Position numbers and translations under genes: made by a program. Below are positions 9,031 through 17,844 of a stretch of 64,000 nt of DNA, piece by piece. Source of the DNA: CAZTHM01 sp041946825 (GTDB taxonomy: Bacteria > Acidobacteriota > Terriglobia > UBA7540); NCBI GenBank assembly GCA_041946825.1, contig JBHGBD010000004.1, positions 124,001 through 188,000 on the forward strand, read 5' to 3'. The notes beneath the pieces were generated by a model that did no database searches, had not been told where the DNA came from, and was given only the letters and a program-made list of their open reading frames with translations. Position 1 is the stretch's first letter. Every line of letters starts with the position of its first letter.

Positions 9031-10479
9031 CTAGCCTTTAATCACTCCAATCGGCTTCAGCCGCGCCACGCGTTTCGAAAGCCCGGCGTTGTGGACGACA
9101 TTGATGACCGCGTCGACGTCCTTGTAAGCCTCGGGGATTTCCTCACTGATGCCGTCGCGGGTTTCGGCGCGGACGAAGATCCCGCGCTCCTCGAGACGTT
9201 CGCGGGCGTGCTGCGCGTGCGTTGACTTCTTCGCCGCCGTGCGGCTCATCACGCGCCCCGCGCCGTGGCACGTCGTCCCGAAACTCTCCCGCATCGCGCC
9301 TTCGCTTCCCACCAAGATGTACGATGCCGTCCCCATCGAGCCCGGAATCAGCACGGGTTGCCCAACGTGCTTGTAGGCGTCAGGCACCTCGGGACGCTTT
9401 GCAGGAAAGGCGCGGGTCGCGCCTTTGCGGTGAACCATCACTTGCATCTCGCGGCCGCTCACGGTGTGCCGCTCGAGTTTTGCGATGTTATGGCAGACGT
9501 CATAGATCAAGCGCAGGTCTTCTTTCTCGCCGAAGATGCGTTTGAACGCTCCGCGCGTGAAGTGCGTGATACCTTGACGATTTGCCCAGGCGAAATTCGC
9601 CGAGGCACGCATCGCGGCGAGATACTCCTGACCTTCCTTCGAGTGCACAGGCACGCAGGCGAGTTGCCGGTCGGGCAGGTCGATGCCATAGCGGCGCATC
9701 CCCGCGTCAATTTCGCGCAGCGAATCGGTGCAAACCTGATGCCCCAGCCCGCGTGAGCCGGAGTGGATCAGAACCACGACTTCGTTTTCATAAAGTCCCA
9801 ACGATTGCGCGATCTCCGGCTCGAAGATGCGTTCGACGTATTGGACTTCCAGAAAGTGGTTGCCCGAGCCGAGCGTCCCCACTTGCGGCAAACCGCGCTT
9901 CTTGGCGCGATCGCTCACCGCCGCGGGGTCGGCGCCGTCAATCGTCCCCCTCTCTTCGCAGTGATCCAAATCCTCGGGCCGGCCATACCCGTGCGCGACC
10001 ATCCAGGCCGCGCCGTCTTCGAGAAGTCTGTCGAGGTCCTGATGCGAAAGCCGGATGTTCCCGCCGCGTCCCGCCCCGCTCGGAATGTCGCGAAAGAGTT
10101 GGTTGACAAGCTCTTTGATTTTCGGCCGAACCTGATCGACCGTGAGTGTGCTCGAGAGCAAGCGCACGCCGCAGTTGATGTCAAAACCCACGCCGCCCGG
10201 CGAAACCACTCCGCCTTCGTCGGGCAGGGTAGCGGCAACGCCGCCAATGGGGAACCCGTATCCCTGATGGATGTCCGGCATGGCGAGCGACCGGCCGACA
10301 ATTCCCGGCAGCATGGCCACGTTGATCGCCTGCTCGAGCGAGAGGTCTTTGAGAAGGTCCTGCAAGAGTCGCTCGTCCGTGTAGATCAGCGCGTCGGTCA
10401 GCATGCCCGGCTTCGTCCCGCGCGGCACAAGCCAGCGGTAATCATCAAGCTTCTCGAGTTGATGCCTTTGAAGAGGCAT
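9031..10479 (-). CDS. rtcB: RNA-splicing ligase RtcB
   Basis: 482-aa GTP/Mn-dependent RNA ligase joining 2',3'-cyclic phosphate or 3'-phosphate ends to 5'-OH. Visible signatures: GFDINCG with Asp100 and Cys103 (metal ligands), GSGNH with His208, IHSGSRGLG near 240, and the guanylylated histidine in CHGAGR (His405). Full family length. No archease gene (its usual activator) is adjacent. Transcribed leftward from an extended -10 at 10526-10518; the toxin-antitoxin cassette follows directly downstream. Confidence 0.97.
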   Translation of the reverse strand: MPLQRHQLEKLDDYRWLVPRGTKPGMLTDALIYTDERLLQDLLKDLSLEQAINVAMLPGIVGRSLAMPDIHQGYGFPIGGVAATLPDEGGVVSPGGVGFDINCGVRLLSSTLTVDQVRPKIKELVNQLFRDIPSGAGRGGNIRLSHQDLDRLLEDGAAWMVAHGYGRPEDLDHCEERGTIDGADPAAVSDRAKKRGLPQVGTLGSGNHFLEVQYVERIFEPEIAQSLGLYENEVVVLIHSGSRGLGHQVCTDSLREIDAGMRRYGIDLPDRQLACVPVHSKEGQEYLAAMRASANFAWANRQGITHFTRGAFKRIFGEKEDLRLIYDVCHNIAKLERHTVSGREMQVMVHRKGATRAFPAKRPEVPDAYKHVGQPVLIPGSMGTASYILVGSEGAMRESFGTTCHGAGRVMSRTAAKKSTHAQHARERLEERGIFVRAETRDGISEEIPEAYKDVDAVINVVHNAGLSKRVARLKPIGVIKG

Positions 10480-10517
10480 AACGCCCCCTGCGTCGCGGCC
10501 GGATTTGGCTGCGCCTC

Positions 10518-10526
10518 ATTATAGCA
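10518..10526 (-). promoter_or_regulatory. extended -10 promoter element for rtcB
   Basis: The minus strand reads TGCTATAAT, a full extended -10 box, 39 nt upstream of the rtcB ATG. No convincing -35 accompanies it, as expected for extended -10 promoters. Confidence 0.6.
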
Positions 10527-10636
10527 GCGGGAAGGCGGCGATTCCGCGCGCCGGCAATCGCTCCTTGACACAGGGATGAACGAAGATTACGATGCGGACC
10601 AATCGAGCCTTGTACGTTCTCTCCGAGAGGTGATGT

Positions 10637-11062
10637 ATGGCCGACGTCAATAAAAAGCGGGTGGCATTGGGTGTCGTCGTGGGCGGCGTGGTTTGGGGTG
10701 TCTGGAGCATGCTCGTCAACGCTCTGATTTTGGCGTCCCACTACATGGCCGCTCAGAACTCCGGCCGGTTGCTCCAGCAGCCGCGATACCCGCTGTTCCT
10801 CCTCTACTGGTTCGTGATGCTGTTCGTCCTTACCTACATCCTGGTTTGGATTTACCTCTCGCTGCGTGTCACGCTCGGTCCCGGGCCAAAGACAGCGCTG
10901 CGCGTAGGCTTTCTGGTCGGGTTCGCCATCGCGTTCCCAATGAATCTCACCATTGCCTCGTGGGCTCCCTTTGAGCGGGTCTTCCCCCTTTGGTGGATGC
11001 TCGACCTGTGGGTGGGCGCGATGCTGGCGACATTTGTCTCGGCGTGGCTCTACAAAGATTAG
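10637..11062 (+). CDS. four-helix integral membrane protein, unknown function
   Basis: 141-aa protein with four predicted membrane segments (about 9-31, 50-72, 85-103 and 113-135), rich in Val, Leu and Trp. No recognisable motif. The ATG is preceded by GAGAGGTG at good spacing. It is divergent from rtcB, and the next + gene starts 38 nt downstream, so the two may be cotranscribed. I do not recognise the family. Confidence 0.75.
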   Translation: MADVNKKRVALGVVVGGVVWGVWSMLVNALILASHYMAAQNSGRLLQQPRYPLFLLYWFVMLFVLTYILVWIYLSLRVTLGPGPKTALRVGFLVGFAIAFPMNLTIASWAPFERVFPLWWMLDLWVGAMLATFVSAWLYKD

Positions 11063-11099
11063 TCGCAATCGATCTGTCCAGGCCTCGCATCCTGTGGCC

Positions 11100-11984
11100 A
11101 TGCCGTCAATGCCGTCAAAGAGAATGGTGATTGTCCTTCTCGCTGGCCTGCTATCGGTCCCTCTTCCGGCACTGGCGCGCTTGAATCTGCCCCAGACCAA
11201 GCAGGTCGTGACGCTGCCTGACGATACCGTCCGTACCCTTCGGACCAGCCTCGGCTCGAATACCACGACGGAACTGCCACGAGCGGAGGAGGAAGTTCTC
11301 TTGAACGCGTTGCCTCAGGGTTTTCGCGCGTCGTGCGGCGATATGATTGAAAACTGGGGTGAGATCGCCAAAGGGACCGCCCAGTGGCGCGTGCGCGTCC
11401 TGTTCACGCGCGGGAATCAAGTCTGGCTGGCATTTCGTTGCGGATCTCGCGCACCCGAATATGGAAAGGACTTCGACGAACGGCCAGCCCTGTTGCGCCT
11501 TGATTCCGGAAAGTTGGAGTTCTTCCCTTTGGGCGTGGACGCCGAAAACGACTCGACCCTGTATCATCTGGAAGTTGCCAAAGTTGTGCCGCTCGACGGT
11601 GTGGAGGGAGTTGCGTTCAGCGCGATGGAACCAGGTTTAAACCCGTGCTGCGACGGGCCGGAATCGCGCTCCGGAGAAAGCTGGCGGGTCTTCGCGGACT
11701 CGTCGCACGGTGTTGCGGAATTGCTTTCGATCACGACGACGCGGGACGATTCCAGCCACAGCGACGACCCGGAGGTTGACTCCGAGACAACTTACCGGGC
11801 CGAGTTGAAGCTCGAACGGGATTCGAGCCGGAAGGTCACCGGCGTTACGGTGACCTTCCGCGAAGAGATCAAGGACATCACCTGGGAAGGCGCAAAAGCC
11901 AACCCCAAGATCGTCAGCCGACGCTCCGGCACGCTGCGCTACCATTGGAATCCTGCGTCTCGGGTCTTTGAGGAGATCAAGTAG
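11100..11984 (+). CDS. secreted protein of unknown function
   Basis: About 294 aa. A basic start and hydrophobic stretch ending ALARL form a signal peptide. The mature part has two Cys (RASCGDM; NPCCDGP) and ends in a beta-rich region. ATGs at 11100, 11109 and 11124 are all possible; none has a strong ribosome site. An open frame upstream to 10953 overlaps the previous gene and is not used. No family recognised. Confidence 0.65.
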   Translation: MPSMPSKRMVIVLLAGLLSVPLPALARLNLPQTKQVVTLPDDTVRTLRTSLGSNTTTELPRAEEEVLLNALPQGFRASCGDMIENWGEIAKGTAQWRVRVLFTRGNQVWLAFRCGSRAPEYGKDFDERPALLRLDSGKLEFFPLGVDAENDSTLYHLEVAKVVPLDGVEGVAFSAMEPGLNPCCDGPESRSGESWRVFADSSHGVAELLSITTTRDDSSHSDDPEVDSETTYRAELKLERDSSRKVTGVTVTFREEIKDITWEGAKANPKIVSRRSGTLRYHWNPASRVFEEIK

Positions 11985-12033
11985 CGCCACTTCCGCTCTG
12001 AGCGGGACGGCATTCTGGGCAGAAGACCCGGCG

Positions 12034-14469
12034 CTACTCTGCCACGGCAAACTGCAGCTTGTTTCCCATGCGGTCGATGCGGTCGAGACGGACGCGAACG
12101 CGCGCGCCGAGATTGAACTCGCGCTTGGCGTGCTGGCCGACGATGGCACGCAGGCTTTCGCGGTAGATGTAGCGGTCGTCGTCTAGCGAATCGAGCGGCA
12201 CGAACCCTTCCACAAAAAGGTCCGTTAATTCTACGAAGAACCCATGCTTGGTCAGGCTGATGATGAGCGCATCAAACTCGTCGCCGAGATGTTGCGCCAT
12301 GAAGTTGACCTTCTTCCATTCCATCAACTCGCGCTCGGAGTCCTGGGCACGCCGCTCGGCTTCCGAGGTCTCCGCGGCAAGGGCGGCGAGTTCTTGCGGG
12401 TGCACAAACGCCGCACCTGGGAACGCGGGCGGCCCGCCCGCCAGCGGCCGAGAAGGCCGCGCTCCCGGAGCTTCGCGCGAGAGCGCGGCCTTCAGGATGC
12501 GGTGCACGATCAAATCAGGGTACCGTCGGATCGGCGAAGTGAAGTGTGTGTAAGTGGGCGCGGCGAGCGCGAAGTGGCCGACGTTTTCCTCCGAATACCG
12601 CGCCTGCTTAAGCGAGCGCAGCATCAGGTAAGACAAAATCCGCTCCTCCGGTTTTCCTTCGATGCGCTGCGTCAGGCGCTGGTAATGCCGCGGGGTGATT
12701 TTGAATTCTTTGGCGGAGGGGAGATCGACGAAGCGCGGATGGCGCTCTTCGCGTCTTGCCTGCTCGCGCCGTGATTCGCGCACTCGCCGCAGGGCAGGCA
12801 ATTCGATTCCCAGCGAGTAGCCGAACGTGGCCGCGATTTCCTCAAATTCCAAAACCTTCTTCGGGTCAGGTTTTTCGTGGATGCGGTAGAGCGAAGGGAT
12901 TGCCTTCGACTCGAGGAATCCCGCCACGGCCTCGTTCGCGGCGAGCATGAACTCCTCGATGATCCGGTGCGCGATGTTGCGCTCCGAGCGCGTGATTCCA
13001 ATCATGCGGCCGTGCTCGTCGAATTCGATCTCGGGCTCGGGCAGGTCAAAGTCGATCGAGCCGCGCGCCTCGCGCCGACGGTTTAAGATGCGCGCAAGTT
13101 CTTCCATCAGCTTGAAGTTTTCGACCAAGTGAGCGTAACGCGTCAGGTCTGTGGCATTGGCCGTCAGCACGCCGTTCACAGCGGTGTAAGTCATGCGCTC
13201 GGCGCTGCGGATGATGCCGGGAACAAGGTCGTAAGAAACAACCTTGCCCTCGGAATCGATTTCCATCAGCGCCGACATCACCAACCGGTCGACGTGGGGG
13301 TTCAAACTGCAGATGCCGTTCGAAAGATCAAGCGGCAGCATGGGCACGGCGCGGTCGGGGAAGTAGACGGATGTACCCCGCAGGCGCGCTTCGCGGTCAA
13401 GCGGCGTGCCGGGGCGAACGTAATGCGCCACGTCGGCGATGTGAACTTGCAGAAGATAGTTTCCATCAACCAAACGCTCGACATACACGGCGTCATCAAA
13501 ATCCTTGGCGGTCTCGCCATCGATGGTGACGATGGGCAGTGCGCGGAAATCGCGCCGGTGTCCCTCGCCACGGTCGCGTTCGGGAATGTATTGCGGCACG
13601 GCGCTTGCTTCCGCCAGAACTTCCGCGGGAAAACGATGAGGCAGGTGGAATTTGCGGATGATGATCTCGACGTCGACGCCGAATTCGTCGCGCTTGCCCA
13701 GAATCTCCACGACCCGGCCCTTGGGAAGTTGCGCCGGCGCGGGAAAGTTGGTGATTTCGACGTCAACAATCAGCCCTTCCAGGTCTTGTGCGCTCCGCCG
13801 CGTTCCTGCGCGCATCAACTTTGCGCTCTTGCCTTCCGACTCTCCTCCGAATTGCCGGTCGCGCGCTGCTGTCTCGACGGGCCACTCTGCTCCGCGTGGG
13901 ATCACGATCTCAAACGGAATGCGGTGATCATGAGGCATCACGTAGTTGTAGCGCGGGCCGCAGTGGAATTCGCCGACCACGGTTTTCTGTGCACGCTCGC
14001 GCACCGTGACGACCCGACCTTCCATCCGTCCGTCGGCTTTGGAACGCACGACGTGAACTTCCACGCGGTCGCCGTGCAGCGCCGAACCCATGCCGCCGGC
14101 GGGAATGAAAATGTCCTGCCCGAGTTCGCCGGCTCGCTGATCTGGGACGACGAACCCGTAGCCATCACGATGGCCGATTAAACGACCGCTGATCAGACCG
14201 CGGCGCTCGGCACTCGCCGGCGGCTGCGCGCGCCGGTGCTCCCGCGACGGAACGATGGGACGATGATCGGCAGGCATCAGGGCGAAGTGGCTTTTCTTAA
14301 GATAGGCAATCCTTCGCCGCCGCGCCAATTCTTTGAGAACAGCCTTGAGCTCGCGAGCCTGGCTCGAGCGCAGGCCCAGCGCGACGACAATTTCGCGCAG
14401 GCGAAACGCCTTGTGCGGATTCTCCTCAAAGAGCCTGAGGATTTCAGAAGGCGAGGGAAATTCACGCAT
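12034..14469 (-). CDS. rnr: ribonuclease R
   Basis: 811-aa 3'-5' exoribonuclease that degrades structured RNA. Order of domains: winged-helix HTH (about 8-65), cold-shock/OB folds (about 90-270), RNB catalytic domain (about 300-630) with the metal-binding Asp cluster in TIDGETAKDFDDAVY, and a C-terminal S1 domain (about 725-805) ending in RVRLDRIDRMGNKLQF. A Pro/Ala-rich insert lies between RNB and S1 (APGARPSRPLAGG). ATG 14469 has GGAG upstream. It is convergent with the preceding hypothetical gene. Confidence 0.95.
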   Translation of the reverse strand: MREFPSPSEILRLFEENPHKAFRLREIVVALGLRSSQARELKAVLKELARRRRIAYLKKSHFALMPADHRPIVPSREHRRAQPPASAERRGLISGRLIGHRDGYGFVVPDQRAGELGQDIFIPAGGMGSALHGDRVEVHVVRSKADGRMEGRVVTVRERAQKTVVGEFHCGPRYNYVMPHDHRIPFEIVIPRGAEWPVETAARDRQFGGESEGKSAKLMRAGTRRSAQDLEGLIVDVEITNFPAPAQLPKGRVVEILGKRDEFGVDVEIIIRKFHLPHRFPAEVLAEASAVPQYIPERDRGEGHRRDFRALPIVTIDGETAKDFDDAVYVERLVDGNYLLQVHIADVAHYVRPGTPLDREARLRGTSVYFPDRAVPMLPLDLSNGICSLNPHVDRLVMSALMEIDSEGKVVSYDLVPGIIRSAERMTYTAVNGVLTANATDLTRYAHLVENFKLMEELARILNRRREARGSIDFDLPEPEIEFDEHGRMIGITRSERNIAHRIIEEFMLAANEAVAGFLESKAIPSLYRIHEKPDPKKVLEFEEIAATFGYSLGIELPALRRVRESRREQARREERHPRFVDLPSAKEFKITPRHYQRLTQRIEGKPEERILSYLMLRSLKQARYSEENVGHFALAAPTYTHFTSPIRRYPDLIVHRILKAALSREAPGARPSRPLAGGPPAFPGAAFVHPQELAALAAETSEAERRAQDSERELMEWKKVNFMAQHLGDEFDALIISLTKHGFFVELTDLFVEGFVPLDSLDDDRYIYRESLRAIVGQHAKREFNLGARVRVRLDRIDRMGNKLQFAVAE

Positions 14470-14538
14470 GGCCGCTCCAGGTTGAGTGTAGCATTCCCTG
14501 CGCTGCGGGCGTTATCCCACGCCATCTCAGGGAAAAAG

Positions 14539-14568
14539 TTGAAAATTTCGTTCTGCAACCTGTAGACT
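14539..14568 (+). promoter_or_regulatory. promoter of the gamma-glutamyltransferase gene, probably leaderless
   Basis: TTGAAA (14539-14544), 18-nt spacer, TAGACT (14563-14568). The ATG at 14575 lies exactly where transcription should begin, so the mRNA would have little or no 5' leader. Consistently, no Shine-Dalgarno is present. Confidence 0.6.
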
Positions 14569-14574
14569 CCTGAA

Positions 14575-16287
14575 ATGATGCGAACCCGAATATCAATTCT
14601 GTTGGGAATCCTCATGAGCCTATCACCACTCGATGCCGCCCAGGCCCAGCGCCTTTCGGATCTTATGGACCGCTCGCAAGCACGGTCAATGGTCATCACG
14701 CAACTGGGGATTGTTGCGACTAGCCAGGCACTGGCCTCGCAGGCGGGAGCGCAGATTCTGGCGCGGGGGGGCACGGCCGTGGACGCCGCCATTGCCGCCA
14801 ACGCCGTGTTGGGCGTCGTTGAACCCATGATGGATGGTATCGGCGGCGACCTCTTTGCCATCGAGTGGGATGCCAAGACAGGGAAGCTTTCCGGCCTCAA
14901 CTCAAGTGGGTGGGCTCCGGAAAAACTTACTGTCGATTTCCTGAAGGGAAAAGGGATTACCCATATGCCCGGCCAGGGAATCTTCTCGGTGACGGTGCCG
15001 GGCTGCGTGAGGGGGTGGGAGGCGCTGCACAAGAAATTCGGCAAGCTCCCCTGGTCAGAACTCTTCCAGCCGGCCATCTACTATGCTCGGAACGGATTCC
15101 CGGTTACCGAAGTCGTCGAGACCTACTGGCGAGGGCAGAAAGCGGCCCTTGAGAAGGATATGAACGGCCGGCGCGTTTTCCTCGTCAACGGCGAGACGCC
15201 GAAGGTTGGCGATGTCTTCCGAAATCCAGAATACGCCCACGCGCTGGAACTCGTCGCCCAGCGGGGGCCTGAGGTTTTCTACCAAGGCGAAATCGCCAAG
15301 GCGATTCTGAGAACTTCGGAACGCCTGGGTGGCGTGATGACAGCCGCAGATCTCGCTGATTTCCGGCCGGAGTGGGTGAACCCAATTTCCACGAACTACC
15401 GTGGCTGGACGGTTTACGAGCTGCCGCCCAACGGCCAGGGCATGGCGGTGCTCGAGATGCTCAATATCTTCGAGAAATTCCCTATCCCCGACTGGGGCTT
15501 CTCAAGCGCCGACTCCTTCCACGTCAAAATGGAGGCGCAGAAGCTCGCTTACTCCGACCTGCGCCGTTACAATGCCGACCCGAAATTTGCCGAGGTTCCG
15601 ATCAAGGGAATTCTCTCCAAGGACTTCGCTGCGGCGCGGGCCGCGACGATCGACTTGAAAAAAGCTCACTGCGACGTTGAGCCAGGCGACGCGGCTCGAT
15701 ACGGAAGCGACACGGTCTATCTGACCGCTGTCGACAAAGACGGCAACATCGTCTCACTGATCCAGAGCGTGGCAAGCCTGTTCGGCTCGGGCGTCATCGC
15801 GGATGATTTCGGCTTCGCTTTGCAGAACCGGGGTGCGGGATTCGTTCTGGATCCCAACCACCCCGACGTCCTTGCGCCACACAAGCGCCCGTTCCATACC
15901 ATCATCCCGGGATTCATGGAGAAGGGGGATTTACATATCGGCTTCGGCATCATGGGCGGGCTCAATCAGCCGCAGGCGCACGCTCAGTTGGTTTCCAACA
16001 TCGTGGATCACGGGATGAATATCCAGGCCGCGCTTGAAGCGCCGCGCTTCACGCGGTTGGAATTCGGGACCTGTCAATTCATGATTGAGGGGCGCGTGCC
16101 GGCGGCCGTCCGCGAGGAACTGATCAAGCGCGGTCACCCGCTCGACGTGCGCGGCGATTACTCTTCCTGGTTTGGCGGCGGGCAAGTGGTAATGCACGAT
16201 TCCTCGAACGGCGTGAACTACGGCGCGTCGTCCCCGCGCAAGGATGGGGCCGCTACGCCGGAACCGTCACCAATGCCGGGAAAATAG
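14575..16287 (+). CDS. ggt: gamma-glutamyltransferase
   Basis: 570-aa exported Ntn-hydrolase precursor, with a signal peptide ending near DAAQAQ. GGT cuts gamma-glutamyl bonds of glutathione and similar peptides. The autocatalytic and nucleophilic Thr is in GSDTVYLTAVDKDGN, where the small subunit begins; upstream is the family segment GGTAVDAAIAANAVLGVVEP. A late FGIMGGLNQPQAHAQ stretch stands in for the usual glycine-rich loop. Length is normal. Start is ATG 14575 or 14578; see the promoter entry. Confidence 0.95.
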   Translation: MMRTRISILLGILMSLSPLDAAQAQRLSDLMDRSQARSMVITQLGIVATSQALASQAGAQILARGGTAVDAAIAANAVLGVVEPMMDGIGGDLFAIEWDAKTGKLSGLNSSGWAPEKLTVDFLKGKGITHMPGQGIFSVTVPGCVRGWEALHKKFGKLPWSELFQPAIYYARNGFPVTEVVETYWRGQKAALEKDMNGRRVFLVNGETPKVGDVFRNPEYAHALELVAQRGPEVFYQGEIAKAILRTSERLGGVMTAADLADFRPEWVNPISTNYRGWTVYELPPNGQGMAVLEMLNIFEKFPIPDWGFSSADSFHVKMEAQKLAYSDLRRYNADPKFAEVPIKGILSKDFAAARAATIDLKKAHCDVEPGDAARYGSDTVYLTAVDKDGNIVSLIQSVASLFGSGVIADDFGFALQNRGAGFVLDPNHPDVLAPHKRPFHTIIPGFMEKGDLHIGFGIMGGLNQPQAHAQLVSNIVDHGMNIQAALEAPRFTRLEFGTCQFMIEGRVPAAVREELIKRGHPLDVRGDYSSWFGGGQVVMHDSSNGVNYGASSPRKDGAATPEPSPMPGK

Positions 16288-16334
16288 GAACATCGTTCGC
16301 ACTTCATGGATGGGGCTACGGAAACTCAGACCGT

Positions 16335-16421
16335 TGGTGCCGAAGAGAGGACTCGAACCTCCACTCCCTGACGGGAACTACACCCTGAATGTAGCGCGTC
16401 TGCCAATTCCGCCACTTCGGC
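16335..16421 (-). tRNA. tRNA-Leu (CAG)
   Basis: 87-nt cloverleaf on the minus strand. The 7-bp acceptor stem is GCCGAAG / CTTCGGC, discriminator A, and CCA is encoded. The anticodon stem CTACA / TGTAG encloses TTCAGGG, giving anticodon CAG for CUG codons. The long variable arm (CCCGTCAGGG) and GGTTCGAGTCC T-loop are typical of class II tRNA-Leu. Confidence 0.97.
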
Positions 16422-16587
16422 AGGTACGAGCGAATCTGCGGGCGCAACCAGACAGCGAAAACTCCAGCCGCAGCCGCAATTTTCCATCTTGCCATTCGGG
16501 AAAACTCCTGTCAAGCAACGCGCGGCCGCTACGCCGAGGCCCGGTCACGCGCGGGTCCGCCTCCAGTGAACAGCTGCCGGAGCGCGC

Positions 16588-16596
16588 TGGTATAAT
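16588..16596 (+). promoter_or_regulatory. extended -10 promoter of the redoxin operon
   Basis: TGGTATAAT, an extended -10 box with perfect TATAAT, 48 nt upstream of the redoxin ATG at 16645. No strong -35 is visible. Confidence 0.6.
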
Positions 16597-16644
16597 GTCA
16601 GGTTGTGGGGCAACGCGAAACTGAGACGAAAAGGGGAAGAGCTT

Positions 16645-17262
16645 ATGCGCGCTCTCGGTCGAAACCTCGTAGGAACGATGGCGTTAGGGTTGTTTGTCGT
16701 CTGGAGCGCGTGCACGGCGGGCGACCTGCCCACCGCCAAAATCAAAATAGGCGAAAAGATGGCGGATTTCACCCTTCCCGAGGCAGGCGCCGGAAAGGCT
16801 CATTCACTCTACGAACACAAGGGGAAGAAGGCCGTTGCGGTGATTTTCATTGCCACGCAGTGCCCGTACTCGAATGCCTTCACCGGCGTGATGGCGAAGC
16901 TGGCGCGTGAGTATGCCCGTCGGGGCGTCGACGTTGTGGGAATCAACGCCAATAAAACCGAGCCCTCGGCGCAGGTGGCCGAACACGCACGCGCGCACAA
17001 CCTGGGCTTTCCGGTTTTGAAGGACGAGGACAACGTGATCGCCGACCGGCTGGGTGCGTCCGTGACTCCCGAAGTTTTCCTCCTCGACAGCACGTGGACG
17101 CTTCGATATCACGGCGCGCTTGGAAACAGCGCCCATCCCACTACCAAGGCAGACGAGGCCTCCGATGCCGAGTTCCGCCCGGCGCTCGAGGCGGTGCTTG
17201 CCGGCCAAACCGTTGCCAAGACGGAAACGAAAGCCTTCGGCTGCACGATTAAGCGTCTCTAG
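16645..17262 (+). CDS. exported redoxin (AhpC/TSA-like thioredoxin-fold protein)
   Basis: 205-aa protein with a signal peptide or lipoprotein signal (VWSACTAGD; Cys near 23). Its thioredoxin fold carries TQCPYSN, with the single peroxidatic-type Cys of redoxin proteins rather than CxxC, and a VTPEVFLLD cis-Pro loop. A second conserved Cys lies near the end (AFGCTIKRL) and may be the resolving partner. ATG 16645 has GGGGAAG upstream. It is coupled to the TlpA-like gene 4 nt downstream, so both probably act in cell-envelope thiol redox control. Confidence 0.85.
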   Translation: MRALGRNLVGTMALGLFVVWSACTAGDLPTAKIKIGEKMADFTLPEAGAGKAHSLYEHKGKKAVAVIFIATQCPYSNAFTGVMAKLAREYARRGVDVVGINANKTEPSAQVAEHARAHNLGFPVLKDEDNVIADRLGASVTPEVFLLDSTWTLRYHGALGNSAHPTTKADEASDAEFRPALEAVLAGQTVAKTETKAFGCTIKRL

Positions 17263-17266
17263 CTCT

Positions 17267-17800
17267 GTGGCTTCCACAATCTCGCAAAGCGTATTTCCGC
17301 TTCTCGCCACTTGGCTGGCGCTCGCCGCGGCTTGCTCGCGGTCGCCGAATCCGGTTCCGCCCGAGCCCACACCGCCCCGCGGAATTGTCGATTTGAATGA
17401 AGACGGCTGGCAGGAGGTGCGACGCCAGCATCGCGGCCGTGTGATGCTGGTGAATTTCTGGGCCACTTGGTGCGAGCCCTGCCGTGAGGAGTATCCCGCG
17501 CTGGTCCGGTTGCACAACACCTTCCGCACCCAAGGGTTGTCACTCGTCGCCATCTCGATGGACGAGCCGGAATCGGTCCCTGCCATCGAGCGTTTCTTGA
17601 AATCGCAAGGAGCGCAATTCGGAAGCTACCGCCACAACTTCCGTGACTTCGGAAAATTCATCGATACCATCAATCCCCGCTGGGGCGGCGGAATTCCCGC
17701 CAGCTTCTTATTCGATCGTCAAGGGAATTTGGTCCAAAGCTGGCAGGGGGCGACAACCTTCGAGGAATTCCAGCGCACGATCGAGCCGCTGCTTCGCTGA
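17267..17800 (+). CDS. TlpA-like thiol-disulfide oxidoreductase lipoprotein
   Basis: 177-aa protein. From GTG 17267 it starts with a lipoprotein signal whose lipobox reads LAAAC. The thioredoxin-like domain has FWATWCEPC (CxxC) and a GGGIPASFLFD cis-Pro loop, the pattern of TlpA/ResA proteins that reduce disulfides outside the membrane. The frame is open much further upstream inside the redoxin gene, but the signal sequence fixes the start near 17267, right after the redoxin stop. Coupled translation is likely. Confidence 0.82.
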   Translation: MASTISQSVFPLLATWLALAAACSRSPNPVPPEPTPPRGIVDLNEDGWQEVRRQHRGRVMLVNFWATWCEPCREEYPALVRLHNTFRTQGLSLVAISMDEPESVPAIERFLKSQGAQFGSYRHNFRDFGKFIDTINPRWGGGIPASFLFDRQGNLVQSWQGATTFEEFQRTIEPLLR

Positions 17801-17844
17801 AGGACTTCCCTCGAGAATCACATTGAAGAATGTCCAGGCCGGCC

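Noticed and set aside
8249..9066. Classic integrative element with att sites
   Set aside because: The stretch between the two rtcB ends encodes only the TA pair; no integrase or excisionase is present and the repeats are diverged by about 14 percent, too much for recent site-specific integration.
16288..16334. Additional tRNA next to tRNA-Leu
   Set aside because: No second cloverleaf or GGTTCGAATCC-type T-loop was found around the single tRNA.
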